64,000 nt of DNA from Grammothele lineata (taxonomy: Eukaryota > Basidiomycota > Agaricomycetes > Polyporales > Polyporaceae): positions 186,001-250,000 of the forward strand of contig NDFF03000018.1 of NCBI GenBank assembly GCA_002150815.3, in the 5' to 3' direction. Shown here one piece after another: positions 22,844-34,510 of this stretch. Below the pieces are notes generated by a model, which did no database searches, was not told the DNA's origin, and was given only the letters and a program-made list of their open reading frames with translations. A program made the translations under genes and the position numbers. Every line of letters starts with the position of its first letter. The first letter of the stretch is position 1.

Positions 22844-23540
22844 ATGCTCTGCCGCGCCCGCATTCCCCCCGCACCTTTGTCGTGTGCGATCGGCATTACA
22901 ACGTTCAGGCTCACACACGCCGCTGTCCTACGTCACGCACCAACATACACCCCGCGGACATCTTCACCACAATGCGCGTCGTCTGCTCGCGAGGCCCTGC
23001 GTGCACGCTCATTTTCGACGTCACCGCGGATACAGGCGAGTGAAGGCCCGGATATGCAGGCGATATTCGCACAGCAGCAAAGACTTCTCAAGTTACTTCA
23101 AGAGAAGCCCGAGGTGGTGGAGAATATCAAGTCTTTCGTGAGCTTGCTCCAAGCAAATGGTGAGAGTATCTTATTTCCCCCGGTCAGCGCGCGCAAACGC
23201 TATAGGCCCCACCCGATGGCTTGTTTTAAAGAGCCAGTGTTGGCCCGTGTCCATATGTGTGTTACTGTACTCATGATTTATTGCGTGTCTTGACAGGGAT
23301 CGATGTAAGTTCGGGTAAAGTACCGGGAAAGATGGACATGTTGCGCCTCTTTATGAAGCCAGAAGTGCGCGAGAGCGCGATGAAGGTAGCCACAGCGCTG
23401 CAGGAGGCTGGTATTGACATGCAGTCAAAGGTGAGGGCAGTTTGTCTCTATGCTTATGGTATACTCATCCATTTCGCGTGCAGGAGGCAATGCAGTCACT
23501 TCTGGCCATGCAGAAACAGTTTAGTCCCAAGGACAAGTAG
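22844..23540 (+). CDS. Uncharacterised protein with mitochondrial-type leader
   Basis: Exons 22844-23159, 23297-23430, 23484-23540; 168 residues. The first 65 or so residues are rich in Arg, Ala and Ser, lack acidic residues apart from one Glu, and include ARSFSTSPR, a typical matrix-processing context. The mature part is a small helical protein (QQQRLLKLLQEKPEVVENI, LQEAGIDMQSKEAMQSLLAM) ending PKDK. No named family is recognised. It is divergent from PSF3. Confidence 0.75.
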
Positions 23541-24352
23541 CACTCTTTGTGATGACGTGACTATGACTGTGCAGTGTTGTTTGCTGTCGACCGCTACTGT
23601 ATGGACTTTCTGTTGATACCGCCACATCCTTCACTCACTGTCCGATTGGGGCCATGGATTCTGTATTTGGGTCTCGGGGTCCGTGACCGGTGGGGCGACG
23701 CGAGTACGTGCAGGCATCAAAGCGACCATAGAGCTCTTGATAATATGCTGCTCCTGCGAACTCGAGGGAGGGAAGAGTGGGGCCGCAACTGTGCCTCGCG
23801 GCTGGAAGAGGTATGCGTACCGAGTTTTTATAACGCCTCAGAAGCATGGACACAAGAGGATGGGGCGATCTCTCGAGAAATCATTGGCGACCGCGCGGCC
23901 GTAAGTATGGCTGAGGATGGCAAGCCGCAAATTGGCGGCGGATTCGCCCCGGCCTGTCGAATGTGCAAGAACGGTTCTAGATAATTCACCGGCCCTTGCA
24001 CAGCGCGCTCGAAAAGTGATGAGGCCGCCAGGACGCTCTGAGGAGTAGGCACTGCACACACGGGCTGGGACACAGACCCGGGGCGGGTGCGAACAAAGGA
24101 CGGAGAGCAGGGGCGGGTGGAGTGTGCTCTGCCCCAAGACGGGATGGAGGCGCAGCGGCGGGCTGAGTGAGCGCGGGCGGAGTGAGCGCGGATGGATGAT
24201 GACGTATTCGCAGGGCGGCTGTATGACGACATGGACCACGCCCGCCTCAAATCCATCTCTTCCGGGTCAGCCACCGTCTCTACTTTCCTCCCCCGCCTCC
24301 CCCTCTCCGACCCCAGCGTCTCGTCCCCTCCGGTCCCCGCCCGTCCACAGCC
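23541..24352. other. Intergenic / long 5' leader region
   Basis: Lies between the small mitochondrial-type gene and the kinase. 24050-24200 carries purine-rich repeats of short GCGGGCGGAGTGAG-like units. An in-frame extension of the kinase from 24192 is possible but less protein-like than the chosen start. Confidence 0.4.
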
Positions 24353-26855
24353 ATGCCTACAGGAACAGGAGTCGTCGACGCCTTCAAGAGTCTGTCTCCT
24401 GTCTCCTTCCCCTCTGGTACCACCTGACACTTTTCGGCATTGTCTCGCATCAGATCTCATCCGCCATGGGAAGAATCACCACTCCACCAGGCCACAGGAC
24501 GACGCCTCATACCACCACGCGTACGCGCAACCTCAGATACAGCAGCAGCAACAGCAGTCACAGCCACAGCAGCAGCAGCGCGCGGAACAGCCCTCTCGCC
24601 AACATCGAGAGCCTCGCGATGGTCAGCAGCAGCAGAAACAAGGGGGCACGCCCAAGTACAAGGAGGAAGTCGAGCAGATAGTGCAGGAGGAGCGCGAGGC
24701 GAAGGGCAAGATGCCCGTCTACAAGGGTCTCGAGAATTACAAGCTCGTTGAGAAGATGGGAGAGTGAGTCCTCTTGTCTACTCGCGCTGCCTATCTCGTC
24801 CGCCTGTCTCTGTGCATTCTCGTGGCGCTTGTCGCGGACTATATCTGCTCGCGCAACCAGCTCCACTCAGTGGACGATGACGTGCTGGCCGGGTGTATGC
24901 GCCACGCCATTCATACACTATGGGCGCTTTGGTTGGGTATACTGAACATGGGGCTGTGGCGCTCGTGTTAACATGTATGGACAGAAAAAGTTCTGTCTCT
25001 GCTTGTTAATTACCCTCAATTTCGCCGTTGTCTGACCACTGTCTGATGATCTCACACAGCGGTGCCTTCTCCAACGTCTACAAAGCCATCGATGTCAGAT
25101 CTGGTCAGAAGGTTGCAGGTAAGTTTGCCAGTCTGTACTTGATCTCGATTGTCGTTGATCCACATCATCACAGTCAAAGTTGTACGCAAATACGAACTCA
25201 GTGCATCTCAGGTTAGTTTTTCCTGCTCCCCCGTCCCCACTTCATTCATTATGTACTTGTGTCCTGTACGCCGTGTCTGTAGGCCGGCGAGAAGCACCTG
25301 AACCGCGAGTTTAAGAAGAAGCCGCGGGTCACTGAGGTGCATATAAATGTCCTTTAATTCTCCTTGGCTGACCACCTTTCCATGCGTAGAGGGCAAATAT
25401 CTTGAAAGGCGAGTGGGGCTTTTCGATGGCCTTAGTATTCCGTTCATTAACCACCTCAATAGAGGTGCAAATTATGCGCGGCATCAATCACCCAGCAATA
25501 GTGAAGCTGCTAGCTTTCTTTGAGTCTCCAGAACATTATTTCCTAGTACTAGAACGTACGTCTAATGTGGTGCTTTATGGTCCGAAAATCGTGCTAACAT
25601 CCATTTAAAGTGATGGAAGGCGGAGAACTCTTCCACCAGATCGTAAAGTTGACTTACTTCAGCGAAAATCTGGCACGGCACGTCATCGTTCAAGTGGCTC
25701 AAGGGATCCACTATCTACATGAGGAACGTGGTGTCGTACACCGTGATATCAAGCCCGAGAATTTGCTTTTCGAGAGGATACCCATCGTCGCTTCGAAGAA
25801 CCCCGCGCCGAAGCAGTTTGATGAAGAGAAGGAGGACGAAGGCGAATTTCTACCCGGAGTGGGCGGGGGTGGTATTGGCCGAGTGAAGATAGCGGACTTC
25901 GGTCTCAGCAAGGTTGTCTGGGACGAACAGACTATGACGCCTTGCGGCACGGTCGGATACACAGCGCCCGAAATCGTCAAAGACGAACGGTACAGCAAGA
26001 GCGTGGACATGTGGGCCTTGGGCTGTGTCCTTTACACCCTCCTGTGTGGCTTCCCCCCGTTCTACGACGAGAGCATCAACGTCCTCACCGAGAAGGTTGC
26101 GCGTGGTTATTACACATTCTTGAGCCCCTGGTGGGACACTATTAGTCCGTCCGGTGTGTCTCTCACCTATGTCCTGCTATCCGATCATACTAATCGCTCT
26201 TTCAGCCAAGGATCTCATCACTCACCTGCTTTGTGTCGACCCCGCACAACGCTACACAATCGACGAATTCCTCGCCCACCCTTGGATAACCGCTGCGCCG
26301 ACTGTGCCCCAGCCTACTCCCCTCCCCAGTGCTGCCAGGACGCTTGACTCTCCACTCCTCGCAGAGGTCCGCGGTGGCGTTCGCGAGGCACGCTCACCCG
26401 GCATTGCGACCCTCAAAGAAGCCTTCGATATCACATATGCTGTTCACCGTATGGAGGAAGAGGGTGCTAGGCGACGAGCACAGAAAGGCGGGGCTAACCG
26501 CGGTTTCCTTCAGAATCTCGACGAGAGCGACGAGGACGAGGAGCGAGTTGTCATCCCCAAGCAACCTCCATCCGGCGCCGGTGCAAAGGTCGCCGCGAAG
26601 CGTGCTGTGCAAGAGAGCCATGCATACGACGGCCGCGCAGGTCAGCGCGATCGCGGACGGAGAACGAACGTTTCAAAACCATTCGAGCTCGACATGCACG
26701 GTGCCACGCTGCTGGGTCGCAGACACAAGCGCACCGTTGATGGCGGTGTGGACGGTGGTTTGGGCGGAGCCGGGGCTAGTCCCTTGGCCAAGCCAACCAA
26801 GGCAACCCACGTCGAGCCGGTGGAGATCCCGATGTCGCCTATGCGTGTTGACTGA
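24353..26855 (+). CDS. CaMK-family Ser/Thr kinase, Rck2/Srk1-like (MAPK-activated type)
   Basis: Likely stress kinase downstream of the Hog1/Sty1 MAPK pathway. Exons 24353-24416, 24454-24763, 25060-25118, 25174-25211, 25283-25336, 25390-25408, 25463-25555, 25611-26153, 26206-26855; 609 residues. A Gln-rich N-terminus (runs of Gln near residues 50-85) precedes the kinase domain: MGDGAFSNVYKA, Lys146 in VAVKVV, HRDIKPENLL, an insert with DEEKEDEGEFLPGVGGGG, DFGLSKV, CGTVGYTAPE and DMWALGC. The insert and PKQFDEEKEDEG are typical of the Rck2/Srk1 group. The C-terminus holds basic and acidic patches. Exon 6 is 19 nt and is followed by a GC-AG intron. The first intron would be only 37 nt, so the start is tentative. 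Confidence 0.92.
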
Positions 26856-27460
26856 AGCCGTAGCCGCCGCTAGTCGGGCCGTTGCTTGTCTGCTGTTTTC
26901 CCCACAGATCTCTCGCGCACATCGTCGCTCAGAGTCAGTTTACCGCCAGTCCCTCGCTCGTTCGCACTCCCTATCTGTACGTTAGATTCGATCTCCTGCT
27001 CGTCTGCCCCCCACAAGCCGCTTCTGTTGCTGGCCAGCAATTGTATGTATTAGTATACAACGTAGCTGTTTATGTCATTACTGTACTCTCCGCTGCCACC
27101 TACCTTTCCTCGGCATGTACACATCCGCCGACCCTGTTCTGTCACGTACAGTATACTCATTACGATATGCTCGGTGCATCATGTCAATACACACAGACTC
27201 GTGCATCCACAAGAACGTCTAGCGCGCATTTGTAAACAATATGGGTGGTTTAACGGCACGTGTACACGGCTGAATGGGCACACGGATTAATAAATTACGG
27301 CTATAACCAGTGTCTGGTGGCGGATAGACAGCGACGGGTATCATTACAGCAAGGTAAATATGGTATAATATGCGCTACTAATGTTCTCCATTGTCCTTTG
27401 GTCTTCCCGTCCTGATTACCCAAACGTCCAACAGTTGTCTATAGATCGGATGTCCCCTAC
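26856..27460. other. Convergent 3' intergenic region
   Basis: Lies between the kinase and the EAF gene, which converge. AT-richer towards 27050-27400; no gene seen. Confidence 0.45.
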
Positions 27461-29229
27461 CTAATCTTCGTCGCTGTCGCTGCTCGTATAGTCATCTTCG
27501 TCCCCGAACTCCCCGCCGCCGCCGGCAAGCTGACTGAGGCTGAGGGGCTGCCGGTCTACAGGGGGGGCGTCCTCCGTAATGGCGCCAAAGAGCCAGTCTC
27601 CGTCGTCATCCTCGTCCTGCTCTTGTTCCTGTTCCTGTTCCTGCTCATCGCCATCGCCATCGCCATCGCCATCGCCGGCGCCGAGTGTGTCATTGAGCGC
27701 GTTGAACATCTCTACATCGAAGTCCTCGTCCACGGCGGAGGACACTGGCGCAGGGAATGAGATGTTCATCGCATGCGAGGGCGGCGTGAACGCGTCTGGC
27801 TCGATCTCTTCCATAACGATCGGCCCCGGAGGCGGGGGCGGCGGGGCTGCCGCTGCCGCAGGAGCGGGCAAGACTTCGTCCCAACCGTCGTCGTCGTCTT
27901 CTTCCGAATCGTCGGGGAGAGCCGCGACCGACGCCGCCGGGGCGCTGCTGGTGGGCGCTGCCGCGACCGGAGGTGGGGTCGCAGAGACGGGTGGAGGCGG
28001 AAGGGACACGGCGGAAGACATGTTCGGAAACGAGAGCACTGCGGGCTCCTTCTTGGGCGGGGTCAACAGCTCCTTCTTGGGATGGGAGACCTTGACCTTC
28101 TTTTTCGTGGGGATATTGAGCGTCTCCGCATCGGGCTCCCCAGGGGCCTCGCGCTTGTTTGGGCTCTTGCTTGGGCCGGTTGTCGATATTGTTGTCACCG
28201 TCGTTGCAGCTGTGGCCGTGACCGGCGCTTTAGCCTTAACGGGCCGTGACTTTGGGGTTTTTAAGGGTGCATTGGCCGGCTTGGTCAATGCGGACGAAGG
28301 CGCAGGCTGGGAGACTATGGTAGGAAGCACCTTTGGTTTAGAAATGGCCGGGGAAGTGGACGACTGCATTGAGGTCGAAGCAACCAAGGGCTTCGAGGGA
28401 AGGGTACTAGCGGGACGTGGAGGCTGCGACTTTGTGGCCTTGGAGTTGACCGCTAAGCGTGAAGCCTTCGGAGGCAACTTGTCCTCTACAATTTCCCCTT
28501 CACTCTCTTCTTCCTCTTCCTTCTTAACCGCGCGACTCTGTTGTGCGGTAGAGGTAGAGGTTGAAGGACGGGGAGGAACCGCTGCACACAAATATTCAAT
28601 GCTGATCACAAAGATGGGAACAGTGTAAAGGTAAACTCACGAGAAGCCGCTTCACGCGACGAGGGATGAGGGTAGTCATGGACAAGTGTGATGTATGAAT
28701 CGACCTTCTCTATGGTAAAAGTCTGTAGTCACATTTAGAACTGGTTGGGAGAGGCAGGGGCCAGCAAAACGTACTCTAGTCTCGTCATCGTAAATCAGGA
28801 CACATTCGACCTCCTTCGTAGGGGCCATGGAGCCCTTAAACCTAGCCATGACACCTTCCTGTACGACAGGAAAAAATGAGGACAAGGAACGAGTCTTCAC
28901 AGGTTGCTGACGTACCTGTTTATTGGGCCGTGCCAGCTTCACATTCCCCCTGCCTTGATCATCTACGCCTTCGATCTCTATGGTGCCGGGCTTGTCGGGG
29001 TCGATGGAGTCGGGTTTGTGGTTATCTTTCGGGTCTTAAGCCCATGATGGTCTGTCAATGCACAGAGCGAGAGGCGGCGCTACTCACATCGCATGGAATA
29101 GAACTCGCGTTCGTGCTTGCTGTTTGCGGGGGCGCCCTTGCGTGCCTTGAGGGTACGGGCAAGGGAGGAGCCAAGACGGACTTCGTGGCGGCCTGAAGGC
29201 ATGGTAGAACTGGATGCTGTCGCACTCAT
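27461..29229 (-). CDS. ELL-associated factor (EAF) family transcription elongation protein
   Basis: EAF proteins partner ELL to stimulate RNA polymerase II elongation. Exons 29229-29088, 29034-28916, 28858-28775, 28722-28641, 28581-27461; 515 residues. The EAF domain fills the first 140 residues: HKPDSIDPDKPGTIEIEG, SLSSFFPVVQEGVMARFKG, KEVECVLIYDDET and TFTIEKVDSYITLVHDYP. A long disordered tail follows: Lys/Pro-rich (nuclear-localisation-like KKKVKV), a Pro run, then Asp/Glu blocks including (GD)5 and (EQ)5 from microsatellite DNA at about 27609-27678, ending in Ser/Asp residues. The acidic C-terminus fits a transactivation segment. No ELL gene is visible in the window. Confidence 0.9.
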
Positions 29230-29969
29230 GGTGGGAGATATGGAGATGGTGGAGGTAATAAAGAGAACGAGCTCGCACGGCCTGAGCAGAGAGGGACTGA
29301 GCGCTGAGCAGTGGCCACCGGCTCTCACTCCGACCATCACTGGCGCTGTCACCCGCTTCGGCCTCCTCTCACGTGTGGCGCCGCGTCTGCCGGACCGCTC
29401 TCACGAGGCTGAGTGTTCCTGCTGTGACGTTCAACATTTGCTCGTTGTGGAAGGGCGGCTAGCTCAGTTGGTTCGTCGGTTCGATCCCGGCGTTGGCCAG
29501 AGCTTTTTGTCTCTCTACGCAATGACCCACAACCGAATCCCCTCCACGCAACCACTCACAATTGTCGTCCTTCCACACACGCGTAATTGTTTTCAACGGG
29601 CGACTTTTTCGGTCAGGGGAGTCGTACGCTACAGGTGGACAAGTAGGTACAAATTGGACCAGCAACCCAGACGTCAAACAGCAAAGGCGGCAGCAAGAGG
29701 TATCGGTATCGTATAGCAAGTGAGAACTGAAAGCCGAGGGAACGAAGAGAAATGTATGCCTATCTATCGGAAGCCTGCGCTCGATAGTATATATGGTACT
29801 CAGTGTCCGCGAGGATGGTCCGTGAGTGTCCGCGTTAGTCCGTGTCGTCTCCAAACGCAACACCAGCTACGCGCGTCCCCGGCGCGCACAAGCTGGGCTG
29901 GGCGTGACGTTCCCCCCATCGGGCGACCGTTCGTCGTTCCGGTAGCAGGAACGACCTGACATGCGCCGC
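29230..29969. other. Intergenic region with a truncated tRNA-like element
   Basis: Lies between the EAF start and the ferritin-like gene stop (both minus). Contains the tRNA-like sequence at 29460-29497; otherwise nothing recognised. Confidence 0.45.
29460..29497 (+). pseudogene. tRNA-like sequence lacking the anticodon arm
   Basis: A perfect Pol III A-box (TAGCTCAGTTGG, 29460-29471) is followed after only 6 nt by a B-box (GGTTCGATCCC, 29478-29488). A normal tRNA has about 30 nt or more between them, so the anticodon arm is missing. The 3' part (29473-29497) repeats the 25-mer at 17704-17728 with one mismatch. The 5' and 3' acceptor strands do not pair. Confidence 0.6.
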
Positions 29970-31463
29970 TTAGGCAGAGGCAGAGGCGGCCGCCGAGGAG
30001 GACGTGTCCGTCGACGTCGAGTTCGAGCCATCCTGCCAGCCGTCGATCGTAATAGCGCCCATGGTGCCCGTCTGAAGGTTGCGCGTGCCGGGCGAAGCGA
30101 CGACAGTACTGTCGCTCTCAGCGGTGGTCGGGGCCGCGGACGCAGCGCTGTCACTCGCACTAGCAGTAGCGGACGCGGACGCGGCGTTCGACCCGTCGGT
30201 CACGCTCGCGGTCGCGCTGGAGACGGCGATCGACGTCGCGCTACCAGCAGAGACGGCGGCAGAGGAAGCAGACGCGATGATAGAGCTCGCCTCGGAGGGG
30301 GAGATGGTCGTAGTAGAAGTCGAGTTGCTCGCGTTGTTGCCTGAGCTGCCGGACGCTGCGAGGACGAGCTGGGAGAGGACCTGGGTCTGCGTGTCGATGA
30401 ATGCCATCGCGGGACCAGCAACGACGGGCTGGCCAGCACGGTTGACGGCATCGCCGTTGAGAGGCTGGTCATCAGCCGTGATAAAGAGGCCGACCGGGCC
30501 CTCGATGCCGTCGGGAACGACGCACTGGTCGATGGGCAGCGAGATGGTCATGGGCATGCCCCCAACGAGCATCTGGCAGTGAAGACCCTACATACTCTTT
30601 GTCAATACACCAATCAGCGGAGCTATATGTCCATACACGCACGTCAGTCGAGCCGTTGATCGCAGGCGAAGAGAACGTGAGCGAGGTACCGGGGCCGACA
30701 GAGCCGGTGTTCGTGATCGTAAGAGGCTGGTTCGCAGTCAAGTTCAGCTCCCCCACGCAGCCAGTAATGAACGAGCCAGCAATCGCGAGGACTTCGTTGG
30801 GGTTAAGGGCGATATCGAACGCCTGAGGGATGGACGCGCCGTTGTTAAGAACGTTCAGGATCGTCTGGTGCCGGGCTTCCGTAGTCAAGATCGAGCCAGC
30901 GGCGGTGAGGAGCGTGGGGTCATCAATTAGGTGGGCCGCGCCGAGGTAGGCGCCAACACCAAGGTTCTCCACAACACGAGCGGTGGCAGCCATGGTCGGA
31001 ACATCGTTAAGCGCATTGCCGAAATCGAACTTGCAGTCCGAGATAGCACTATCGCCAAGAGCAGTAATCACGGACTACCGAAAATCGTTTAGGACGCGGA
31101 TACGGTGTCCTGAAGGGAAAAACACACCTCCAGAGCAGTCTGGTGAGAAGCCTCATCGGTCTGAATGGCGGTGAATTGCTGGACGGGAAGGTTGGCGTCC
31201 ACGAAGCCTGCGCTAGTGAAATCGCTGGCTTGGAACTTCTGGAGAGCTTGTTGGTAGAACTGGGACTCGAACTGCTCGAGGACGTTTGCGAACTCTGAAT
31301 TATGACGGATATACAGACCACTCGGTTAGGAACAGTAGGTAAACAGCAGTAGACAAAGATACGCACTGAGGACGACAAGATCGGTGGCTTTGTCCCGCTT
31401 GACCGGGGCACCAAGAACCATCAAGGGGGCCGCGAGGGCAAGGAGGGACGCGAGAGAAGGCAT
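29970..31463 (-). CDS. Secreted ferritin-like domain protein (Rds1-like)
   Basis: Exons 31463-31367, 31294-31128, 31074-30643, 30587-29970; 437 residues. Residues 1-18 or so form a signal peptide (PSLASLLALAAPLMVLGA) followed by a Lys-Arg site, then a four-helix ferritin-like domain: VLEQFESQFYQQALQKF, DEASHQTALE, AYLGAAHLI and TTEARHQTILN. These His/Glu residues are in the usual order for this family. Downstream is a beta-rich region with LTITNTGSVGPG and Cys-containing segments, then a long Ser/Ala/Thr tail likely to be O-glycosylated. The family is known in ascomycetes and basidiomycetes as stress or nutrient-induced; the exact role is unknown. No GPI signal is obvious. Confidence 0.88.
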
Positions 31464-31879
31464 TACAAAGGACCTGGTTGCTTACTGCCGGAGTTGAAGC
31501 CTGCTGGAGGACGAGTTGGGCGATGCCGAAACGAATGGAAGTGGTCCAGGGGCGCTACCGGGCAGCCCGAAAGTGACTGTCAGAAAGCGGAAGAGGTGAG
31601 CGATGCACACAGGACAAGCAGCAGCGAAACCGACCTTGAGCACCGAAAAAAGACGGGGGGAAGGGGAAGGAGGGACGGGGACTGGGCGGCGAGGAGAGGA
31701 TCGCCCTTTTACGAGGGGGCAGCTGATTCGCCGCTGTCGTCTACCATAACACTGGTTCGGGGAAACCGGCAGATTGCTTATCCCCATAGAAACCGTTCAA
31801 TATGCTCTATCGCAAACGTCGTTCCCTCGCCGTCCTCGCCGCCCATCCGACCAATCCTGGCCCACCGCCCACCCATCGC

Positions 31880-32620
31880 TCTCTGGCGTGCAGTCTGGCA
31901 TGCTCTGGCAATGAGGGCAGCAGGCAGCACTCCACGTCGTCGACGCCCTCGCACAGCGCGCTGCAGAGGTTTCGGAGGCTCGCCTGGGATGGCAGTCCTG
32001 ACATCAGCATCGGCGTGATTGCATCCAATGGGAAGGCGCGCTCAAGGCCTGCGAACATGGCAGAGAACAGGATGGTGCGACCTTACCGCTCCTACGGTCC
32101 ACATCGATCACTACCACCTCCTCGGTGGCAGCAAGCACAAGCAAGTATGTACCCTCGTTCCGCTGAGAGCATATTCCTGTCAACGCGGTACGTCGGTGTC
32201 TGCCCAGCGTTGCTCAGCGGGATTGATCCCTCCGCTAGTCAAGTTACTGCTCAATCAACATTCCCTTCTGTGCGTTTTCGACGTCGCACGGTCCTCTCGC
32301 AACAGTCAACATTTTTGTAAAAATAGATGTGGTCCACCGACGACGGCAGTATGTACTATACTTGGCCCTGCTGATGCTCTCAAATCCCAGGGCCGTCGTA
32401 AGCACCCACAGCGGGCCGCCCTCCGCCTCCGCTGTCGCCGCCTCCATTGCTCGAGGCCAGCCAAACCTTCTCCGACAACGCCGGTGCCGCCAGAGACTGC
32501 GCGGTGCGGCCTGGTGCGGCAGACTAAGGAGGCCTCCGAGATGATCAGGCTGATTTCCGCTGCCTGGCCCGCGTTGGACCTCGTCGGATCCGTCCCCTCG
32601 TCCCCGCCCAGGTCGACGGC
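31880..32620 (+). pseudogene. Decayed coding sequence, family unknown
   Basis: On the plus strand several stretches read as natural protein but are separated by stops and frame changes. ALHVVDALAQRAAEVSEARL is followed in the same frame, after one TGA near 31999, by IQWEGALKACEHGREQDGAT. Further on, in different frames, come LLEASQTFSDNAGAARDC and TKEASEMIRLISAAWPAL. These helical pieces could derive from one protein; no family is assigned. It might still be a functional gene with introns I could not resolve. Confidence 0.3.
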
Positions 32621-34009
32621 GAGAGTATGGTCGATGGGTCCGGTTCGATTAGCGCCCCAACGTCACATCACCGTGACTGCCTTGCGGGTATACCTGCGCC
32701 CGCGGCACGCGCCAGGCACGGTGATCTTAGCGGGTCGCGCGGCGGTCCTCGCGCGCGACTGCACTGCGAGGTTCGCCTTCGCGGCGCGCGTTGTTGTGGC
32801 AAACATCGCACCAGTATCCGTCTTTGAGGTTTCCTCCTTCAAATAAGCGGTGTATTCTTAAATACGCCGAAAATATTTGTGACAGTAATAAAAACTTGAG
32901 ACTCTTCAAGGAGTTATTAGTAGAAATGACTTCCTACTAGTAATGAACTTGGTCTTGAGTCAACAGTGAGCATGAACAATAGTTAAACCAGCGTGGAGAC
33001 GAGTTATTGGGCCTAGGCGCACTAGCTTGCGTGGTAGGTACATTCCTTGAGCTTGCAGAGGCTACCGCGACGGCACGGACTGAGACATGGAGTCTTTTCG
33101 CGGGTGCGCGAACTCGCGCATGACTACTATACATTCAAGAACTTCTTGTGCAAAGCAACCTTCATAGAGGTCGGCGAGTAAAAAGGGCTAGCCCTTTTGA
33201 GCAGTGTGTCCTTAAACCATTGCAGCTAGCTAGTAAACAGAGCCTCGCTAGAATGGAGGGTTTGCCCGTGTACTGAGCACGACTGGGCTCTCGCTGGACT
33301 CGAGGCATGAATATCCCGCGCTACGGATGTACTCGACAGGACCGGACCACAAGACGTCCTAGTTCAGTCGGTATATTTGCGCACTAACGGAAGGGAGCTG
33401 ATAATTTCGTACATTGTTGCAAGGCGGGCCGTGCTGAATCCAACGCGACGTAGCCTGTCGCGGCACTGCTACTAGTAGCAGCTCGCGCTCTCCTTCGTCC
33501 CAGAACATAGTCTTTGCATTGCGCTCGCCTTAACATAGCGCCGATGTATCCTAAAGATATGGTGGGTGGTGACATGAGTGCGCGCGGATCGCGCATCTCT
33601 GAGGAGGAGGGCATCGCACCCTCAAGCTCATTGAGGGAGGCTCGCATGTCGCGCGTGTCGCGCGAAGAGCCACGACGATGCCGCCGATGCGCGGCGCAAT
33701 CGGCGAAGTCACAGGATGTCACTGAGTCTCAATTTGGGGTATTCGTGACACGAGGCGCCCGTTAGGCGCTAATCGAATGAGACCCATCGACTGTCTACTC
33801 GTCGACGGCTCCGTCGTGTGCCCCCGCTGTGCCTGTCCTTGGCCTGTCCAGACAAGCGCCGGTGTGGCCGCCCCGCTTGCGAGCCAATCCTGCCGCGTGG
33901 AGCGGGACCTGATCTCGACACTCGCATCATCATCTCCCTCCCAGGCTAGGGATGTATAGACGCCCGTACCGGCTGTGCCTGGCATTCACCTCGCCCTCCC
34001 GACACGGCG

Positions 34010-34510
34010 GGCATACCGGATTTTAACGCGGTGCGAAAGGCGTGTGAAAGGGGAGCGAGGTCCAACTTTTCACGGCCATTTCCCACGCAATTCTCCCGTG
34101 ACAAAAGTTGTCCTTTCTCATGACTTTCCCACCACTTTCCCTCGCATGTTGCTCGGATTTCACACCAGGTGACAGTTGTAGAGTCCCGCTAGCAGAAATC
34201 GGGGCGAAAGCTTACCTTTCAACTCCCTTTAACCGCCTCTCGTGGGAAAGGAGAGGGAAATGTTGGTATGGAAGGGAAAGGCAGAGGAAAGGCAGAGGAA
34301 AGGCAACCTGTCACGTGCCTTTCCTCCTCCAGCACAACGCAACTGAAAGGAAGACCGGGCCGGGGTGGCGAAATGTCAGGGAAAGTCGTGCGAAAGCAAG
34401 CGAAAGTTGACCTTTAACGCACGAGAAACTATCTTGTGAAAGGCGTGGAAAAAGTTGGACCGCGCTCGCCTTTCGCATGCCTTTCCTCTCCCTAAAAAAG
34501 TTGGTATGCC
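34010..34510. mobile_element. Fold-back / MITE-like inverted-repeat element
   Basis: Three nested inverted repeats occur in mirrored order: GGCATACC 34010-34017 with GGTATGCC 34503-34510; GCGAAAGGCG 34033-34042 with its complement 34467-34476 (10/10); an 18-mer at 34053-34070 with 34450-34467 (17/18). The interior is packed with GAAAGG/CCTTTC motifs and two direct AGAGGAAAGGC units near 34275-34300. Similarity may extend outward to about 33995 and 34525. No open reading frame or clear target-site duplication is seen, so it is non-autonomous if mobile. Confidence 0.6.

Noticed and set aside
27579..28628. 349-codon plus-strand frame
   Set aside because: It is the antisense of the repetitive EAF tail exon and mirrors its microsatellites.
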